Of a DNA stretch of 64,000 bases, positions 7,918 through 16,730 are shown piece after piece. Each line of letters opens with the position of its first letter. The first letter of the stretch is position 1. The stretch is from assembly GCF_000718135.1 (NCBI RefSeq), contig NZ_JOEM01000019.1, forward strand, positions 1-64,000. Direction: 5' to 3'. The notes beneath the pieces were generated by a model that saw only the letters and a list, made by a program, of their open reading frames with translations, had not been told where the DNA came from and made no database searches. Position numbers and translations under genes: made by a program. Source of the stretch: Streptomyces cyaneofuscatus. Its GTDB lineage: Bacteria; Actinomycetota; Actinomycetes; Streptomycetales; Streptomycetaceae.

Positions 7918-7970
7918 ATGAGTTTTCCTTATGCCGTAGGTCGTTGTCGTCAGTCGTCAGTCGTCGGACG

Positions 7971-8756
7971 TCAGTGGTGAAGGATCTTCGACAGGAAGTC
8001 CTTGGCCCGGTCGCTGCGCGGGTTGCTGAAGAACTGCTCGGGCGTGGCCTCTTCGACGATCTTTCCGTCGGCCATGAACACCACGCGGTTGGCGGCCGAG
8101 CGGGCGAAGCCCATCTCGTGGGTGACGACGATCATCGTCATCCCGTCCCGGGCCAGCTGCTGCATGACTTCGAGGACCTCGTTGATCATCTCCGGGTCGA
8201 GAGCCGACGTGGGCTCGTCGAAGAGCATGACCTTCGGGTCCATCGCCAACGCCCGTGCGATCGCGACGCGTTGCTGCTGGCCACCGGAGAGCTGTGCCGG
8301 GTACTTGTCGGCCTGCACGCCGACGCCGACCCGGTCGAGAAGGGTCCGGGCCTTCTCCTCGGCGGCCTTCTTGTCGGTCTTGCGGACCTTGGTCTGGCCC
8401 AGCATGACGTTCTCCAGCACCGTCTTGTGTGCGAAGAGATTGAACGACTGGAAGACCATGCCCACGTCGGCGCGCAGCCGCGCCAGCTCCTTGCCCTCCT
8501 GGGGCAGGGGCTTGCCGTCGATCGAGATCGCACCCGAATCGATCGTCTCCAAGCGGTTGATCGTGCGGCACAGCGTGGACTTCCCGGACCCGGAGGGCCC
8601 GATGACGACCACGACCTCGCCACGGGCGATGGTCAGGTCGATGTCCTGGAGCACATGCAGCGCGCCGAAGTGCTTGTTGACGTCGCTCAGTACGACAAGG
8701 TCGTCGCCCGCAGGCGCGGCATTCTCGGCGGCCTTGGTCACTGAAACTCCGCTCAT
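7971..8756 (-). CDS. gluA: Glutamate ABC transporter ATP-binding protein GluA
   Basis: 261-residue ABC ATPase of the GlnQ type. Walker A is GPSGSGKST, the signature is LSGGQQQR, Walker B is [12 protein letters not shown], and the switch His is in VVTHEMGF. It is the first gene of gluABCD. The annotated ATG is preceded by a purine-rich GGAG ~10 nt upstream; a GTG five codons downstream, with GGAG 5 nt before it, is an alternative start. A perfect inverted repeat lies 38 nt upstream in the leader, and the divergent gluR-gluK system is the likely regulator. Confidence 0.95.
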   Translation of the reverse strand: MSGVSVTKAAENAAPAGDDLVVLSDVNKHFGALHVLQDIDLTIARGEVVVVIGPSGSGKSTLCRTINRLETIDSGAISIDGKPLPQEGKELARLRADVGMVFQSFNLFAHKTVLENVMLGQTKVRKTDKKAAEEKARTLLDRVGVGVQADKYPAQLSGGQQQRVAIARALAMDPKVMLFDEPTSALDPEMINEVLEVMQQLARDGMTMIVVTHEMGFARSAANRVVFMADGKIVEEATPEQFFSNPRSDRAKDFLSKILHH

Positions 8757-9085
8757 CGGCTTCTTGCTCCGTCCTCCTCGGGTGCCAAGGACACTAATGA
8801 CGCGGTGCGACCAGCGTCATTACATCTGAGCGGAAATTGAGCATAACGATCCGGCGGCAACCGGACACTCCGTGTGAAGGGGACGCCACGCGCAGCGCCG
8901 GGGCGTACCGGGTGCATAACGGAAACCCTGCTGTAACCGGCAACCCCTTGACTGACATACCTGTCATCGGAGTGGATGCCCTGTGCGGCAAAAGAACGTG
9001 AAGCGCCGCTGAACGGAATGTTTCGGCCAGAGCCCGAAGATCGAGGGAGACGACCCGAAGATCCAGGGAGACGGAGAGGAGGGCC
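8757..9085. promoter_or_regulatory. gluA-gluR divergent intergenic region
   Basis: 329 nt without a gene. It must contain the divergent promoters of gluABCD and gluR-gluK. It holds the 9-bp inverted repeat at 8795-8822 and, on the plus strand, TTGACT near 8947, which lacks a good -10 partner. In S. coelicolor the GluR regulator is reported to act on the gluR-gluA intergenic region; the exact site here is not established from sequence. Confidence 0.6.
8795..8822 (-). promoter_or_regulatory. Perfect 9-bp inverted repeat upstream of gluA
   Basis: TAATGACGC and GCGTCATTA (perfect complement) flank a 10-nt centre. The repeat ends 38 nt before the gluA ATG. It could be an operator for GluR or another dimeric regulator, or an RNA hairpin in the 5' leader. 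Confidence 0.5.
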
Positions 9086-9778
9086 ATGAGACTGCTGCTC
9101 GTCGAGGACGACGACCATGTCGCGGCGGCCCTGTCCGCCGTGCTCGCCCGGCACGGGTTCCAGGTCGTGCACGCCCGCAACGGCGAAGAGGCGCTGCGCG
9201 CGCTGCTGCCCGCGGAGAAGGAGCCCTTCGGGGTCATCCTCCTCGACCTCGGCCTGCCCGACCAGGACGGCTACGAGGTGTGCGGCAAGATCCGCAAGCG
9301 CACCGCCACCCCGGTGATCATGGTGACCGCCCGGGCCGACGTCCGCTCCCGCATCCACGGGCTCAACCTCGGCGCCGACGACTACGTCACCAAGCCCTAC
9401 GACACCGGCGAGCTGCTCGCCCGTATCCACGCGGTCGCCCGGCGCACCACCAGCGGCGAGGACACCGCCCCGACGCCGGTCGCCGCCCTGCGCCTGGGGC
9501 CCGTCGCGATCGAGCTGCCCACCCGCCGCGTCAGCGTCGACGGCGCCGAAGTCCAGCTCACCCGCAAGGAGTTCGACCTCCTGGCCCTCCTCGCACAGCG
9601 GCCCGGCGTGGTCTTCCGCCGCGAGCAGATCATCAGCGAGGTCTGGCGCACCAGCTGGGAGGGGACCGGACGCACCCTGGAGGTGCACGTGGCATCCCTG
9701 CGCTCCAAGCTGCGGCTGCCCGCCCTCATCGAGACCGTGCGGGGCGTCGGCTACCGGCTCGTCGCGCCGTCCGCGTAA
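9086..9778 (+). CDS. gluR: OmpR-type response regulator GluR
   Basis: 230-residue regulator. The receiver domain (1-115) has the acidic pocket VEDDDH, the phospho-acceptor Asp in VILLDLGLPDQDG, and the conserved Thr and Lys in VTARAD and YVTKPYD. The C-terminal winged helix (about 125-228) ends VRGVGYRL. GGAGAGGAGG precedes the ATG. It is divergent from gluABCD and sits 18 nt before the kinase gene. The position matches GluR (SCO5778) of S. coelicolor, reported to control glutamate uptake; the name is transferred by synteny. Confidence 0.9.
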   Translation: MRLLLVEDDDHVAAALSAVLARHGFQVVHARNGEEALRALLPAEKEPFGVILLDLGLPDQDGYEVCGKIRKRTATPVIMVTARADVRSRIHGLNLGADDYVTKPYDTGELLARIHAVARRTTSGEDTAPTPVAALRLGPVAIELPTRRVSVDGAEVQLTRKEFDLLALLAQRPGVVFRREQIISEVWRTSWEGTGRTLEVHVASLRSKLRLPALIETVRGVGYRLVAPSA

Positions 9779-9796
9779 CGGGCCGGTACGTCCCCG

Positions 9797-11194
9797 GTGC
9801 GCACCCGTCTCCTTCCGCTGCTCATCACCCTCATGGCGGCCGTCCTGCTCACCCTCGGCTTCCCGCTCGCGGTGAGCGTGGCCGCCGCCGAGCAGCAGAG
9901 CCTGGTCATCGACCGGATCGACGACACCGCCCGCTTCGCGGCCCTCGCCCAGCCCATCACCGACACCGTCCCGGTCCATGACGAGCGCCGTCTGACGCTC
10001 GCCACGGACCTGGAGGTCTACGCCTCGGTGTACGGCATCCGGGCCGGCGTCTTCTACCGCGACGACCTGGCCCTGGCGAAGGCCCCGGGCACCTGGATGC
10101 TGCCCGCCGAGGGGGAGGGGCGCACGGCCTTCAACGAGGCGCTGCTCGGCCGCCGTTCGCACGACCCCCCGCAGGTCTGGCCCTGGCAGGACGGCCGCGT
10201 CGTCGTCGCCTCGCCCGTCGTGCGCGACGGGGACGTCGTGGCCGTGGTCGTCATCGACTCGCCCACCGACGAGATGCGCTCCCGGATCCTGCGGACCTGG
10301 CTGCTGATCGCGGTCGGCGAGGCCCTGGCCATGCTGGTCGCGGTCGGCGCCGCCGTCCGGCTCACCGGCTGGGTCCTGCTGCCGGTACGGGTCCTGGACG
10401 CGGCCACCCACGACATCGCCGTCGGCCGGATGCGCTCACGGGTCGCGGCCGCCGGAGGCCCCCCGGAGCTGCGGCGGCTGGCCCGGTCCTTCAACGAGAT
10501 GGCCGACAACGTCGAGGACGTCCTGGAACAGCAGCGCGCCTTCGTCGCCGACGCCTCGCACCAGCTGCGCAACCCGCTCGCCGCGCTCCTGCTGCGCATC
10601 GAGCTCCTCGCCCTGGAACTGCCCGAGGGCAACGAGGAGATCGCCGCCGTACGCACCGAGGGCAAGCGGCTGGCCCGGGTCCTGGACGACCTGCTCGACC
10701 TGGCCCTGGCCGAACACGCCGAGGCCGACCTCCAGCTGACCGACATCGTCCCGCTCACCGCCGAGCGCGTCGCCTCCTGGCGCCCGATGGCGGACGGGAA
10801 GGGCGTGCGCCTCATCCAGGACGGGGCCCCGGCCGCCACCGCCTGGGCCGACCCGGTGGCCCTCTCCAGCGCGCTGGACGCCGTCATCGACAACGCCCTG
10901 AAGTTCACCCCGGCCGGTGAGGACGTACGGGTCACGGTCACCCCGGGAGCCACCGCGACAACCGTCGTGGTCGCCGACCGGGGGCCCGGCCTCACCGATC
11001 AGGAGCTGGAGCGCGTCGGTGACCGCTTCTGGCGCAGCGCCCGCCACCAGAACGTGAGCGGGTCGGGGCTCGGCCTGTCCATCTCCCGCGTGCTGCTCGC
11101 GGCGGGCGGGAGCTCCATCACGTACGAGCGCCACGAGCCGCACGGTCTGCGGGTCACCGTCTCGGTGCCGCGCGAACTGCCGCACGCGCCCTGA
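9797..11194 (+). CDS. gluK: Sensor histidine kinase GluK
   Basis: 465-residue membrane kinase. An N-terminal transmembrane segment (about 5-28) and a second near 165-190 flank an extracytoplasmic sensor of about 135 residues. HAMP follows, then the H-box FVADASHQLRNPLAALLL, the N-box DNALKFTP, DRGPGL and the G2 box SGSGLGLSIS. The GTG start lies 18 nt after gluR. Synteny suggests it senses glutamate. It is convergent with a TAXI-type binding protein gene 30 nt downstream, a possible periplasmic partner. Confidence 0.9.
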   Translation: MRTRLLPLLITLMAAVLLTLGFPLAVSVAAAEQQSLVIDRIDDTARFAALAQPITDTVPVHDERRLTLATDLEVYASVYGIRAGVFYRDDLALAKAPGTWMLPAEGEGRTAFNEALLGRRSHDPPQVWPWQDGRVVVASPVVRDGDVVAVVVIDSPTDEMRSRILRTWLLIAVGEALAMLVAVGAAVRLTGWVLLPVRVLDAATHDIAVGRMRSRVAAAGGPPELRRLARSFNEMADNVEDVLEQQRAFVADASHQLRNPLAALLLRIELLALELPEGNEEIAAVRTEGKRLARVLDDLLDLALAEHAEADLQLTDIVPLTAERVASWRPMADGKGVRLIQDGAPAATAWADPVALSSALDAVIDNALKFTPAGEDVRVTVTPGATATTVVVADRGPGLTDQELERVGDRFWRSARHQNVSGSGLGLSISRVLLAAGGSSITYERHEPHGLRVTVSVPRELPHAP

Positions 11195-11224
11195 AGTCCT
11201 CCAGCACCTGCCGGAGGACCCGGC

Positions 11225-12223
11225 TCAGGGCTTGACCGAGCGGTAGTAGCGCTTGGCGCCCTCGTGCACTTCCAGCGGGTCCGTGTAGATCGCCGTCCGC
11301 AGGTCCACCAGCTGCGCGGCGTGCACCTCGCGGCCGATCCGGTCCCGGCTGTTGATCACGGTACGGGTGAACGCCTCGGTCATGGCCGGATCCGTACGGT
11401 CCGTAGTGATGAGCAGATTGGCTACGGCGACCGTGGGGACCGATACACCGCGCTGGGCGAAGCGGTACGCGTCGGCGGGCATCGTGGCCGACCGGTAGTA
11501 GCGGGCGGAGCCGCCCATCGACTGCAACTCCTTGATCAGGTCCCCGTCCAGCGGGACCAGCTTGATCGCGAACCGCTCCGAGAGCTCCTGCACCGCCCCG
11601 GTCGGCAGCCCGCCGGACCAGAAGAAGGCGTCGAGGTCCCCGGTGACCAGCCGGTTCGGCATGGTGTTGATCCCCGCCGACACAGCGGTCAGGTCCTGCG
11701 TCGGATGGATGTCCGCCGCGTTCAGAAGCCGGTTCGCGACCAGCCGGACACCGGAGCCCTCCTGGCCGACGCCGACCCGCTTGCCCCGCAGATCGGCCAC
11801 GCTCGCGATGTCGGAGTCGCGCGGGACGACCAGCTGGACGTAGTCGTCGTAAAGCCGCACACAGCCCCGGAGCAGGTGGGCGCCGGGCCTGCCGTCGCGT
11901 ACGTAGGTGGCCACGGCGTCGGCGGTGGCGATGGTGAAGTCGGCCTTGCCCGTCGCCACCCGCGCGAGGTTCTGCTGGGACCCCTCGCTGGTGAGGAGCT
12001 TTATCGACACCTCGGGCATGTCCTTGGCAAGGGCGCCTTCCAGCCGTTCCCCGTACCGCTGGTAGACACCGCTCGGCACCCCCGTGGAGAAGGTCAGCGT
12101 CCCGCTCGGCGTCCGCTCGCCCAGGGGGAGGAGCCACCACGCGAGCAGCCCGAGCACGACCGCGAGCACGGCGCCCGTCTGAAGGGTGCGTCGTCGGCCG
12201 AATCGGGACAGAGCGTGGAACAT
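11225..12223 (-). CDS. TAXI-family TRAP solute-binding protein, orphan
   Basis: 332-residue extracytoplasmic binding protein. An N-terminal membrane anchor ([18 protein letters not shown], about residues 18-36) has no lipobox Cys, so it is likely an uncleaved anchor. The TAXI fold motifs follow: [61 protein letters not shown]. Bacterial TAXI proteins often feed TRAP membrane subunits, and related ones bind glutamate/glutamine, but no TRAP permease gene is in this window. AGGA lies 8-9 nt upstream of the ATG. The neighbour is gluK, convergent, so a sensory partnership is conceivable (inference). Confidence 0.85.
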   Translation of the reverse strand: MFHALSRFGRRRTLQTGAVLAVVLGLLAWWLLPLGERTPSGTLTFSTGVPSGVYQRYGERLEGALAKDMPEVSIKLLTSEGSQQNLARVATGKADFTIATADAVATYVRDGRPGAHLLRGCVRLYDDYVQLVVPRDSDIASVADLRGKRVGVGQEGSGVRLVANRLLNAADIHPTQDLTAVSAGINTMPNRLVTGDLDAFFWSGGLPTGAVQELSERFAIKLVPLDGDLIKELQSMGGSARYYRSATMPADAYRFAQRGVSVPTVAVANLLITTDRTDPAMTEAFTRTVINSRDRIGREVHAAQLVDLRTAIYTDPLEVHEGAKRYYRSVKP

Positions 12224-12300
12224 GCGCGCGATCCTGCCAGCTCACCGCCCCCCTGACCAGGCCCGGCCGGGCAGGGACCGGGGCGCGCCCGGCTACCGCC

Positions 12301-12306
12301 TACCCT
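12301..12306 (+). promoter_or_regulatory. -10 element of miaB, predicting a leaderless mRNA
   Basis: TACCCT is separated from the miaB ATG by only 6 nt, so transcription would start at or next to the start codon. No Shine-Dalgarno sequence is present. Confidence 0.5.
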
Positions 12307-12312
12307 GGTCAC

Positions 12313-13836
12313 ATGAGCAGCGGCAACCGGAGCGAAGAAGCAGTGGACGTCCAGAAGAGCTACGAGGTGCGCACCTACGGGTGCCAGATGAACGTCCACG
12401 ACTCCGAACGGCTGTCGGGTCTCCTGGAGGACGCCGGTTACGTACGGGCCCCCGAGGGCGCCGACGGCGACGCCGACGTCGTCGTCTTCAACACCTGCGC
12501 GGTCCGCGAGAACGCCGACAACAAGCTCTACGGCAACCTCGGCCGGCTCGCCCCGATGAAGACCAAGCGCCCCGGCATGCAGATCGCCGTCGGCGGCTGC
12601 CTCGCCCAGAAGGACCGCGACACCATCGTCAAGCGGGCCCCCTGGGTGGACGTCGTCTTCGGTACGCACAACATCGGCAAGCTGCCCGTGCTGCTGGAGC
12701 GCGCCCGGATCCAGGAGGAGGCGCAGATCGAGATCGCCGAATCCCTGGAGGCCTTCCCCTCCACGCTCCCCACCCGCCGCGAGTCCGCCTACGCCGCGTG
12801 GGTCTCCATCTCCGTCGGCTGCAACAACACCTGCACCTTCTGCATCGTCCCGGCGCTGCGCGGCAAGGAGAAGGACCGCCGCACCGGCGACATCCTGGCC
12901 GAGATCGAGGCCCTGGTCGCCGAGGGCGTGTCCGAGATCACCCTGCTCGGCCAGAACGTCAACGCGTACGGCTCCGACATCGGCGACCGCGAGGCCTTCT
13001 CCAAGCTGCTGCGCGCCTGCGGGAAGATCGAGGGCCTGGAGCGCGTCCGCTTCACCTCCCCGCACCCCCGCGACTTCACCGACGACGTCATCGCCGCCAT
13101 GGCCGAGACGCCGAACGTGATGCCGCAGCTCCACATGCCGATGCAGTCCGGCTCGGACAGCATCCTCAAGGCGATGCGCCGCTCCTACCGTCAGGAGCGC
13201 TTCCTCGGCATCATCGAGAAGGTGCGCGCCGCGATGCCGGACGCCGCCATCTCCACCGACATCATCGTGGGCTTCCCCGGCGAGACCGAGGAGGACTTCG
13301 AGCAGACCATGCACGCGGTCCGCGAGGCCCGTTTCGCCAACGCGTTCACCTTCCAGTATTCGAAGCGCCCCGGGACCCCGGCCGCCGACATGGACGGCCA
13401 GATCCCCAAGGAGGTCGTGCAGGAGCGGTACATGCGCCTGTCCGCCCTCCAGGAGCAGATCTCCTGGGACGAGAACAAGAAACAGGTCGGCCGCACCCTG
13501 GAGGTCATGGTCGCCGAGGGCGAGGGCCGCAAGGACGGCGCCACCCACCGCCTCTCCGGCCGTGCCCCCGACAACCGCCTCGTCCACTTCACCAAGCCCG
13601 GCCAGGACGTGCGCCCCGGCGACGTGGTGACCGTGGAGATCACCTACGCCGCCCCGCACCACCTGCTCGCCGAGGGCGCCCCGCTCGCGGTACGGGGCAC
13701 GCGCGCGGGCGACGCCTGGGAGAAGCGCACCACGGCGCCGGCCGCCAAGCCGGCCGGCGTGATGCTCGGCCTCCCGTCCATCGGCGCCCCGGACCCGCTC
13801 CCGGCCGCCGCGGCCCCGGCCTGCGGCATCGGCTGA
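12313..13836 (+). CDS. miaB: tRNA-2-methylthio-N6-dimethylallyladenosine synthase MiaB
   Basis: 507-residue methylthiotransferase that adds the ms2 group to i6A37 of tRNAs, acting after MiaA (encoded 1.3 kb downstream). The N-terminal UPF0004 domain carries Cys in [16 protein letters not shown] and GGCLAQKD, which bind the auxiliary [4Fe-4S] cluster. The radical-SAM motif is [14 protein letters not shown] (Cys near 170, 174 and 177). A TRAM domain lies around 390-465. The last ~35 residues are an Ala/Pro-rich tail. There is no ribosome site, but a -10-like TACCCT lies 6 nt upstream. Confidence 0.96.
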   Translation: MSSGNRSEEAVDVQKSYEVRTYGCQMNVHDSERLSGLLEDAGYVRAPEGADGDADVVVFNTCAVRENADNKLYGNLGRLAPMKTKRPGMQIAVGGCLAQKDRDTIVKRAPWVDVVFGTHNIGKLPVLLERARIQEEAQIEIAESLEAFPSTLPTRRESAYAAWVSISVGCNNTCTFCIVPALRGKEKDRRTGDILAEIEALVAEGVSEITLLGQNVNAYGSDIGDREAFSKLLRACGKIEGLERVRFTSPHPRDFTDDVIAAMAETPNVMPQLHMPMQSGSDSILKAMRRSYRQERFLGIIEKVRAAMPDAAISTDIIVGFPGETEEDFEQTMHAVREARFANAFTFQYSKRPGTPAADMDGQIPKEVVQERYMRLSALQEQISWDENKKQVGRTLEVMVAEGEGRKDGATHRLSGRAPDNRLVHFTKPGQDVRPGDVVTVEITYAAPHHLLAEGAPLAVRGTRAGDAWEKRTTAPAAKPAGVMLGLPSIGAPDPLPAAAAPACGIG

Positions 13837-13959
13837 CGGCTCCGGCCGACGGCATCGGCTCCGGCTGACGGCTCCGGTCAGAGGGCTCCGGCTCCGGCTC
13901 CGGTTCCGGCCGACCGGTCCGTACGAGGGGTTCCGCGCCCGGCAAGTACGCTGACCGGC
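13837..13959 (+). repeat. Low-complexity GGCTCC/GGCATC repeat tract after miaB
   Basis: Degenerate 6-nt repeats (ggctcc, ggcatc, ggctga) fill roughly 13837-13915, continuing the miaB 3' end. TACGCT at 13947-13952, 7 nt before the next ATG, is a likely -10 element of the following gene. Confidence 0.55.
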
Positions 13960-14673
13960 ATGCTTGTCGCCGCCGCCGTGTGCCCCTGCCCGCCGCTCCT
14001 GGTGCCCGAGGTCGCCGCCGGGGCCGCACCCGAACTCGACCCCGCGCGCGCCGCGTGCCTGGACGCCGTGGGGGTGCTCGCCGCCTCCCGCCCCGACCTG
14101 CTCGTGGTCGTGGGCCCGGCGGACGGCCGGACCGCGGCCGCCTACCCGGCGGGCGGGCACGGCTCCTTCCGGGGCTTCGGCGTCGCCCTCGATGTCACCC
14201 TGGGCGAGCCCGACCCGGCCGCGCAGGGACCGGCGCTGGCGGACTCCCTCGCCGTCGGCGCGTGGCTGCTGGACCGGGCCCGCTGGGCCGGCGCGCCGGT
14301 CGAGGGGCTCGCGGTGGACGGGCGCAGCCCCGCCGCCGAGTGCGCCCGGGCCGGACAGGAGCTGGCCGCCCGTGCCGGCCGCGTCGCGCTCCTGGTGATG
14401 GGCGACGGGAGCGCCTGCCGCACACTCAAGGCGCCCGGTTATCTCGACGAGCGGGCCGAGGTCTTCGACGCCCGGGCGGCCGAGGCGCTGGCCTCCGCGG
14501 ACCTCGCCGCACTGGACGCGCTGGACGAGACACTCGCGTACGAGCTCAAGGTGGCCGGCCGGGCCCCCTGGCAGCTGCTCAGCGGCGCCGCACGGGGAGC
14601 GGGCCTCGGCGGCCGGCTGCTGTACGAGGACGCGCCCTACGGGGTGGGATACACCGTCGCCGCCTGGTCCTGA
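13960..14673 (+). CDS. Class III extradiol dioxygenase LigB-like protein
   Basis: 237-residue protein with the fold pattern of class III extradiol dioxygenase subunit B (MEMO/LigB superfamily): AAAVCPCPPLLVPEV at the N-terminus, LLVVVGPADG, VALLVMGDGSAC near residue 145, and GRLLYEDAPYGVGYTVAAW at the end. The usual His metal ligands of LigB are not obvious: the first motif has Cys-Pro-Cys-Pro in place of His-x-Pro. Enzymatic activity is therefore uncertain. The gene is conserved next to miaA/miaB in Streptomyces as I recall. No ribosome site; TACGCT lies 7 nt upstream, suggesting a leaderless mRNA. Confidence 0.75.
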   Translation: MLVAAAVCPCPPLLVPEVAAGAAPELDPARAACLDAVGVLAASRPDLLVVVGPADGRTAAAYPAGGHGSFRGFGVALDVTLGEPDPAAQGPALADSLAVGAWLLDRARWAGAPVEGLAVDGRSPAAECARAGQELAARAGRVALLVMGDGSACRTLKAPGYLDERAEVFDARAAEALASADLAALDALDETLAYELKVAGRAPWQLLSGAARGAGLGGRLLYEDAPYGVGYTVAAWS

Positions 14674-14684
14674 CCCGCGCAGCC

Positions 14685-14720
14685 CGACGGCGGCACCGGA
14701 GAGAACCGGTGCCGCCGTCG
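14685..14720. terminator. Bidirectional terminator
   Basis: Perfect 15-bp inverted repeat (arms 14685-14699 and 14706-14720, 6-nt loop) between two convergent genes. Confidence 0.9.
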
Positions 14721-14738
14721 GGGACTGCCGCTGTCAGG

Positions 14739-15005
14739 TCAGGAGGCGGGCGGCGGAGGGGGCGGCGTGGTGCCGGGTGTCCCCGGGGTGCCCCCGTCCT
14801 TCTGGCCCAGCTTGTCCACGGCCTCCTTGGCCTTGCGCGTACCCGTGTCGATCTTGTCGCTGTACTTGCCCTTGGTCTTCTGGTCGACCGTGCGCGCCGC
14901 CTTGTCGAGGCCCTGCTCGATCTTGCCCCCGTGCTGCTGCGCGAGGTCGCCGACCTTGTCCTTGGCCGGTCCCAGCTTGGCCTTCAGGTTGTCCAGGAAC
15001 CCCAT
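14739..15005 (-). CDS. MT0933-type antitoxin-like small protein
   Basis: 88-residue, Lys-rich protein: MGFLDNLKAKLGPAKDKVGDLAQQHGGKIEQGLDKAARTVDQKTKGKYSDKI..., matching the pattern of the MT0933/Rv0909 antitoxin family. The fold is a single amphipathic-helix region ending in a Gly/Pro tail (TPGTPGTTPPPPPP). No toxin gene is adjacent: the neighbours are a dioxygenase-like gene (convergent) and miaA (divergent). In Streptomyces these proteins are common as solitary genes, so an antitoxin function is not demonstrated. Confidence 0.75.
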   Translation of the reverse strand: MGFLDNLKAKLGPAKDKVGDLAQQHGGKIEQGLDKAARTVDQKTKGKYSDKIDTGTRKAKEAVDKLGQKDGGTPGTPGTTPPPPPPAS

Positions 15006-15175
15006 TGGGTCACCTTCCGTGCAGTGAGGACGGTCTGCGGGAGCGTTCTCCCGCCCCCATTGTCCGTCACCTCTCCCTTCCTGCCGACTTTACTCGCCCT
15101 TTAGCGTTTCCCTGATGCCCTTCCACGCTTTCGGCGGTGTGCGGGAGGGCCCCGGATATTTGGGAGACTGTCCCG

Positions 15176-16114
15176 GTGAACCGTCCCGCTTCAGCCCCCC
15201 GTGTCATCACCGTCGTCGGCCCCACCGCGGCCGGAAAATCCGATCTGGGGGTCTTCCTCGCCCAGGAGCTCGGCGGCGAGGTGGTCAACGCCGACTCCAT
15301 GCAGCTCTACCGGGGCATGGACATCGGTACGGCGAAGATGACGCCCGCCGAGCGCGCGGGCGTCCCGCACCACCTGCTGGACATCTGGGACGTCACCGAG
15401 GCCGCCAGCGTCGCCGAGTACCAGCGCCTGGCCCGGCTGGAGATCGACCGGCTGCTCGCCGAAGGCCGTACGCCGATCCTCGTGGGCGGCTCCGGGCTGT
15501 ACGTGAAGGGCGCCATCGACGCCCTGGAGTTCCCCGGTACGGACCCCGAGGTGCGCGCCCGGCTCGAAGCGGAGCTGGCCGAGCGCGGCTCCGGCCTCCT
15601 GCACCAGCGGCTCGCCGCCGCGGACCCCGGCGCCGCCCGGTCCATCCTCCCGAGCAACGGCCGCCGTATCGTCCGCGCCCTCGAAGTCATCGAGATCACC
15701 GGGAAGCCCTTCACCGCCAACCTCCCCGGCGACGAGCCGGTCTACGACGCCGTGCAGATCGGCGTCGACGTCGAGCGCCCCGAACTGGACGAGCGCATCG
15801 CCCGGCGCGTCGACCGGATGTGGGAGGCCGGCCTCGTGGAAGAGGTGCGCGCCCTGGAGGCGTCCGGACTCCGCGAAGGACTCACCGCCTCACGGGCGCT
15901 CGGCTATCAGCAGGTCCTCGCGGCACTCGCGGGGGAGTGCACCGAGGAGGAGGCGCGAGCCGAGACCGTACGCGCCACCAAGCGCTTCGCGCGCCGGCAG
16001 GACTCCTGGTTCCGCCGCGACCCGCGCGTCCACTGGGTCGGTGGCGGACACCGTGACCGGGAAGAACTCCCGCACCGGACGCTGACGTTGGTCGAACGAG
16101 CGGTCACAGCCTGA
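15176..16114 (+). CDS. miaA: tRNA dimethylallyltransferase MiaA
   Basis: 312-residue enzyme that transfers a dimethylallyl group to A37 of tRNAs reading UNN codons; MiaB then thiomethylates the product. The P-loop is VVGPTAAGKSDL (residues ~12-23), followed by VNADSMQLYRGMDIGTAK, PHHLLDIWDVTE and VGGSGLYVKG, all family motifs. I chose GTG 15176 (GGGAG 9 nt upstream) over the ATG at 15137, which adds 13 unconserved residues. The catalytic Asp is in NADSMQLY. Confidence 0.95.
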   Translation: MNRPASAPRVITVVGPTAAGKSDLGVFLAQELGGEVVNADSMQLYRGMDIGTAKMTPAERAGVPHHLLDIWDVTEAASVAEYQRLARLEIDRLLAEGRTPILVGGSGLYVKGAIDALEFPGTDPEVRARLEAELAERGSGLLHQRLAAADPGAARSILPSNGRRIVRALEVIEITGKPFTANLPGDEPVYDAVQIGVDVERPELDERIARRVDRMWEAGLVEEVRALEASGLREGLTASRALGYQQVLAALAGECTEEEARAETVRATKRFARRQDSWFRRDPRVHWVGGGHRDREELPHRTLTLVERAVTA

Positions 16115-16215
16115 TCACGTGATGGCATCGGGACGCTCCGGCCGTCAATTCGGCACCCGTGCCCGTGCCATCATCGAGCATCGATCCACCAGCGGAGTCC
16201 GAGTAGGGAGGGCGC

Positions 16216-16662
16216 GTGGCGATGGAGGCCGGCCCTCGCGACACGGAGCAGCACGACGTACCGCCACCGCGGGAGATCGCGGGGCGGCTGAGCCCCGACG
16301 GGCCCGACGAGCAGGACGTGGCCCCCGAGGTCGAGGTCGAGCTGCGACCCACCCGCAAACTGCGGATCTGGCAGCTCGCGCCCATCGTCATGCTGGCCGC
16401 CGTCGGCTCCCTGATGTTCGCCTTCCCGCTCGCCTTCGAGTTCGGTGACGGCGGTGCCGTGGTCGCCATGCTGGGGCTCCTGATCAGCTGCTGCGCGGCC
16501 GGCTGGGCCATGATGGCGGCCCGCCGCGTCGGCCACACCTGGCCCGGCCTGCCGGCCAGGGGCTCGGGCGACCGCCCCGACTGGCGTGTGATCGCCCTGT
16601 ACGTCGTCATGGGCACCGGACTGGTCGCCCTCGCCGTGTGGCGCGTGGCCCGCCTGCGCTGA
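16216..16662 (+). CDS. Small integral membrane protein, unknown function
   Basis: 148 residues. The first ~50 are acidic and proline-rich, presumably cytoplasmic. Three hydrophobic segments follow: about 54-75 (LAPIVMLAAVGSLMFAFPLAF), 80-100 (AVVAMLGLLISCCAAGWAMMA) and 122-142 (VIALYVVMGTGLVALAVW). The GTG start has GGGAGG 4 nt upstream. It lies between miaA and dapF on the same strand. I recognise no functional family. Confidence 0.8.
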   Translation: MAMEAGPRDTEQHDVPPPREIAGRLSPDGPDEQDVAPEVEVELRPTRKLRIWQLAPIVMLAAVGSLMFAFPLAFEFGDGGAVVAMLGLLISCCAAGWAMMAARRVGHTWPGLPARGSGDRPDWRVIALYVVMGTGLVALAVWRVARLR

Positions 16663-16718
16663 CGCCGCCCGGGGGACGCCCGGCGGGTCCGGCCTCGCCG
16701 AGTGTCGGTGGTGGCTCG

Positions 16719-16724
16719 TACAGT
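16719..16724 (+). promoter_or_regulatory. -10 element of dapF, predicting a leaderless mRNA
   Basis: TACAGT lies 6 nt before the GTG start of dapF, which has no Shine-Dalgarno sequence. Confidence 0.5.
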
Positions 16725-16730
16725 TGCCCT

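Noticed and set aside
7921..7970. Repeated GTCGTCAGT elements between gluA and gluB
   Set aside because: Short and irregular; consistent with chance in a short spacer.
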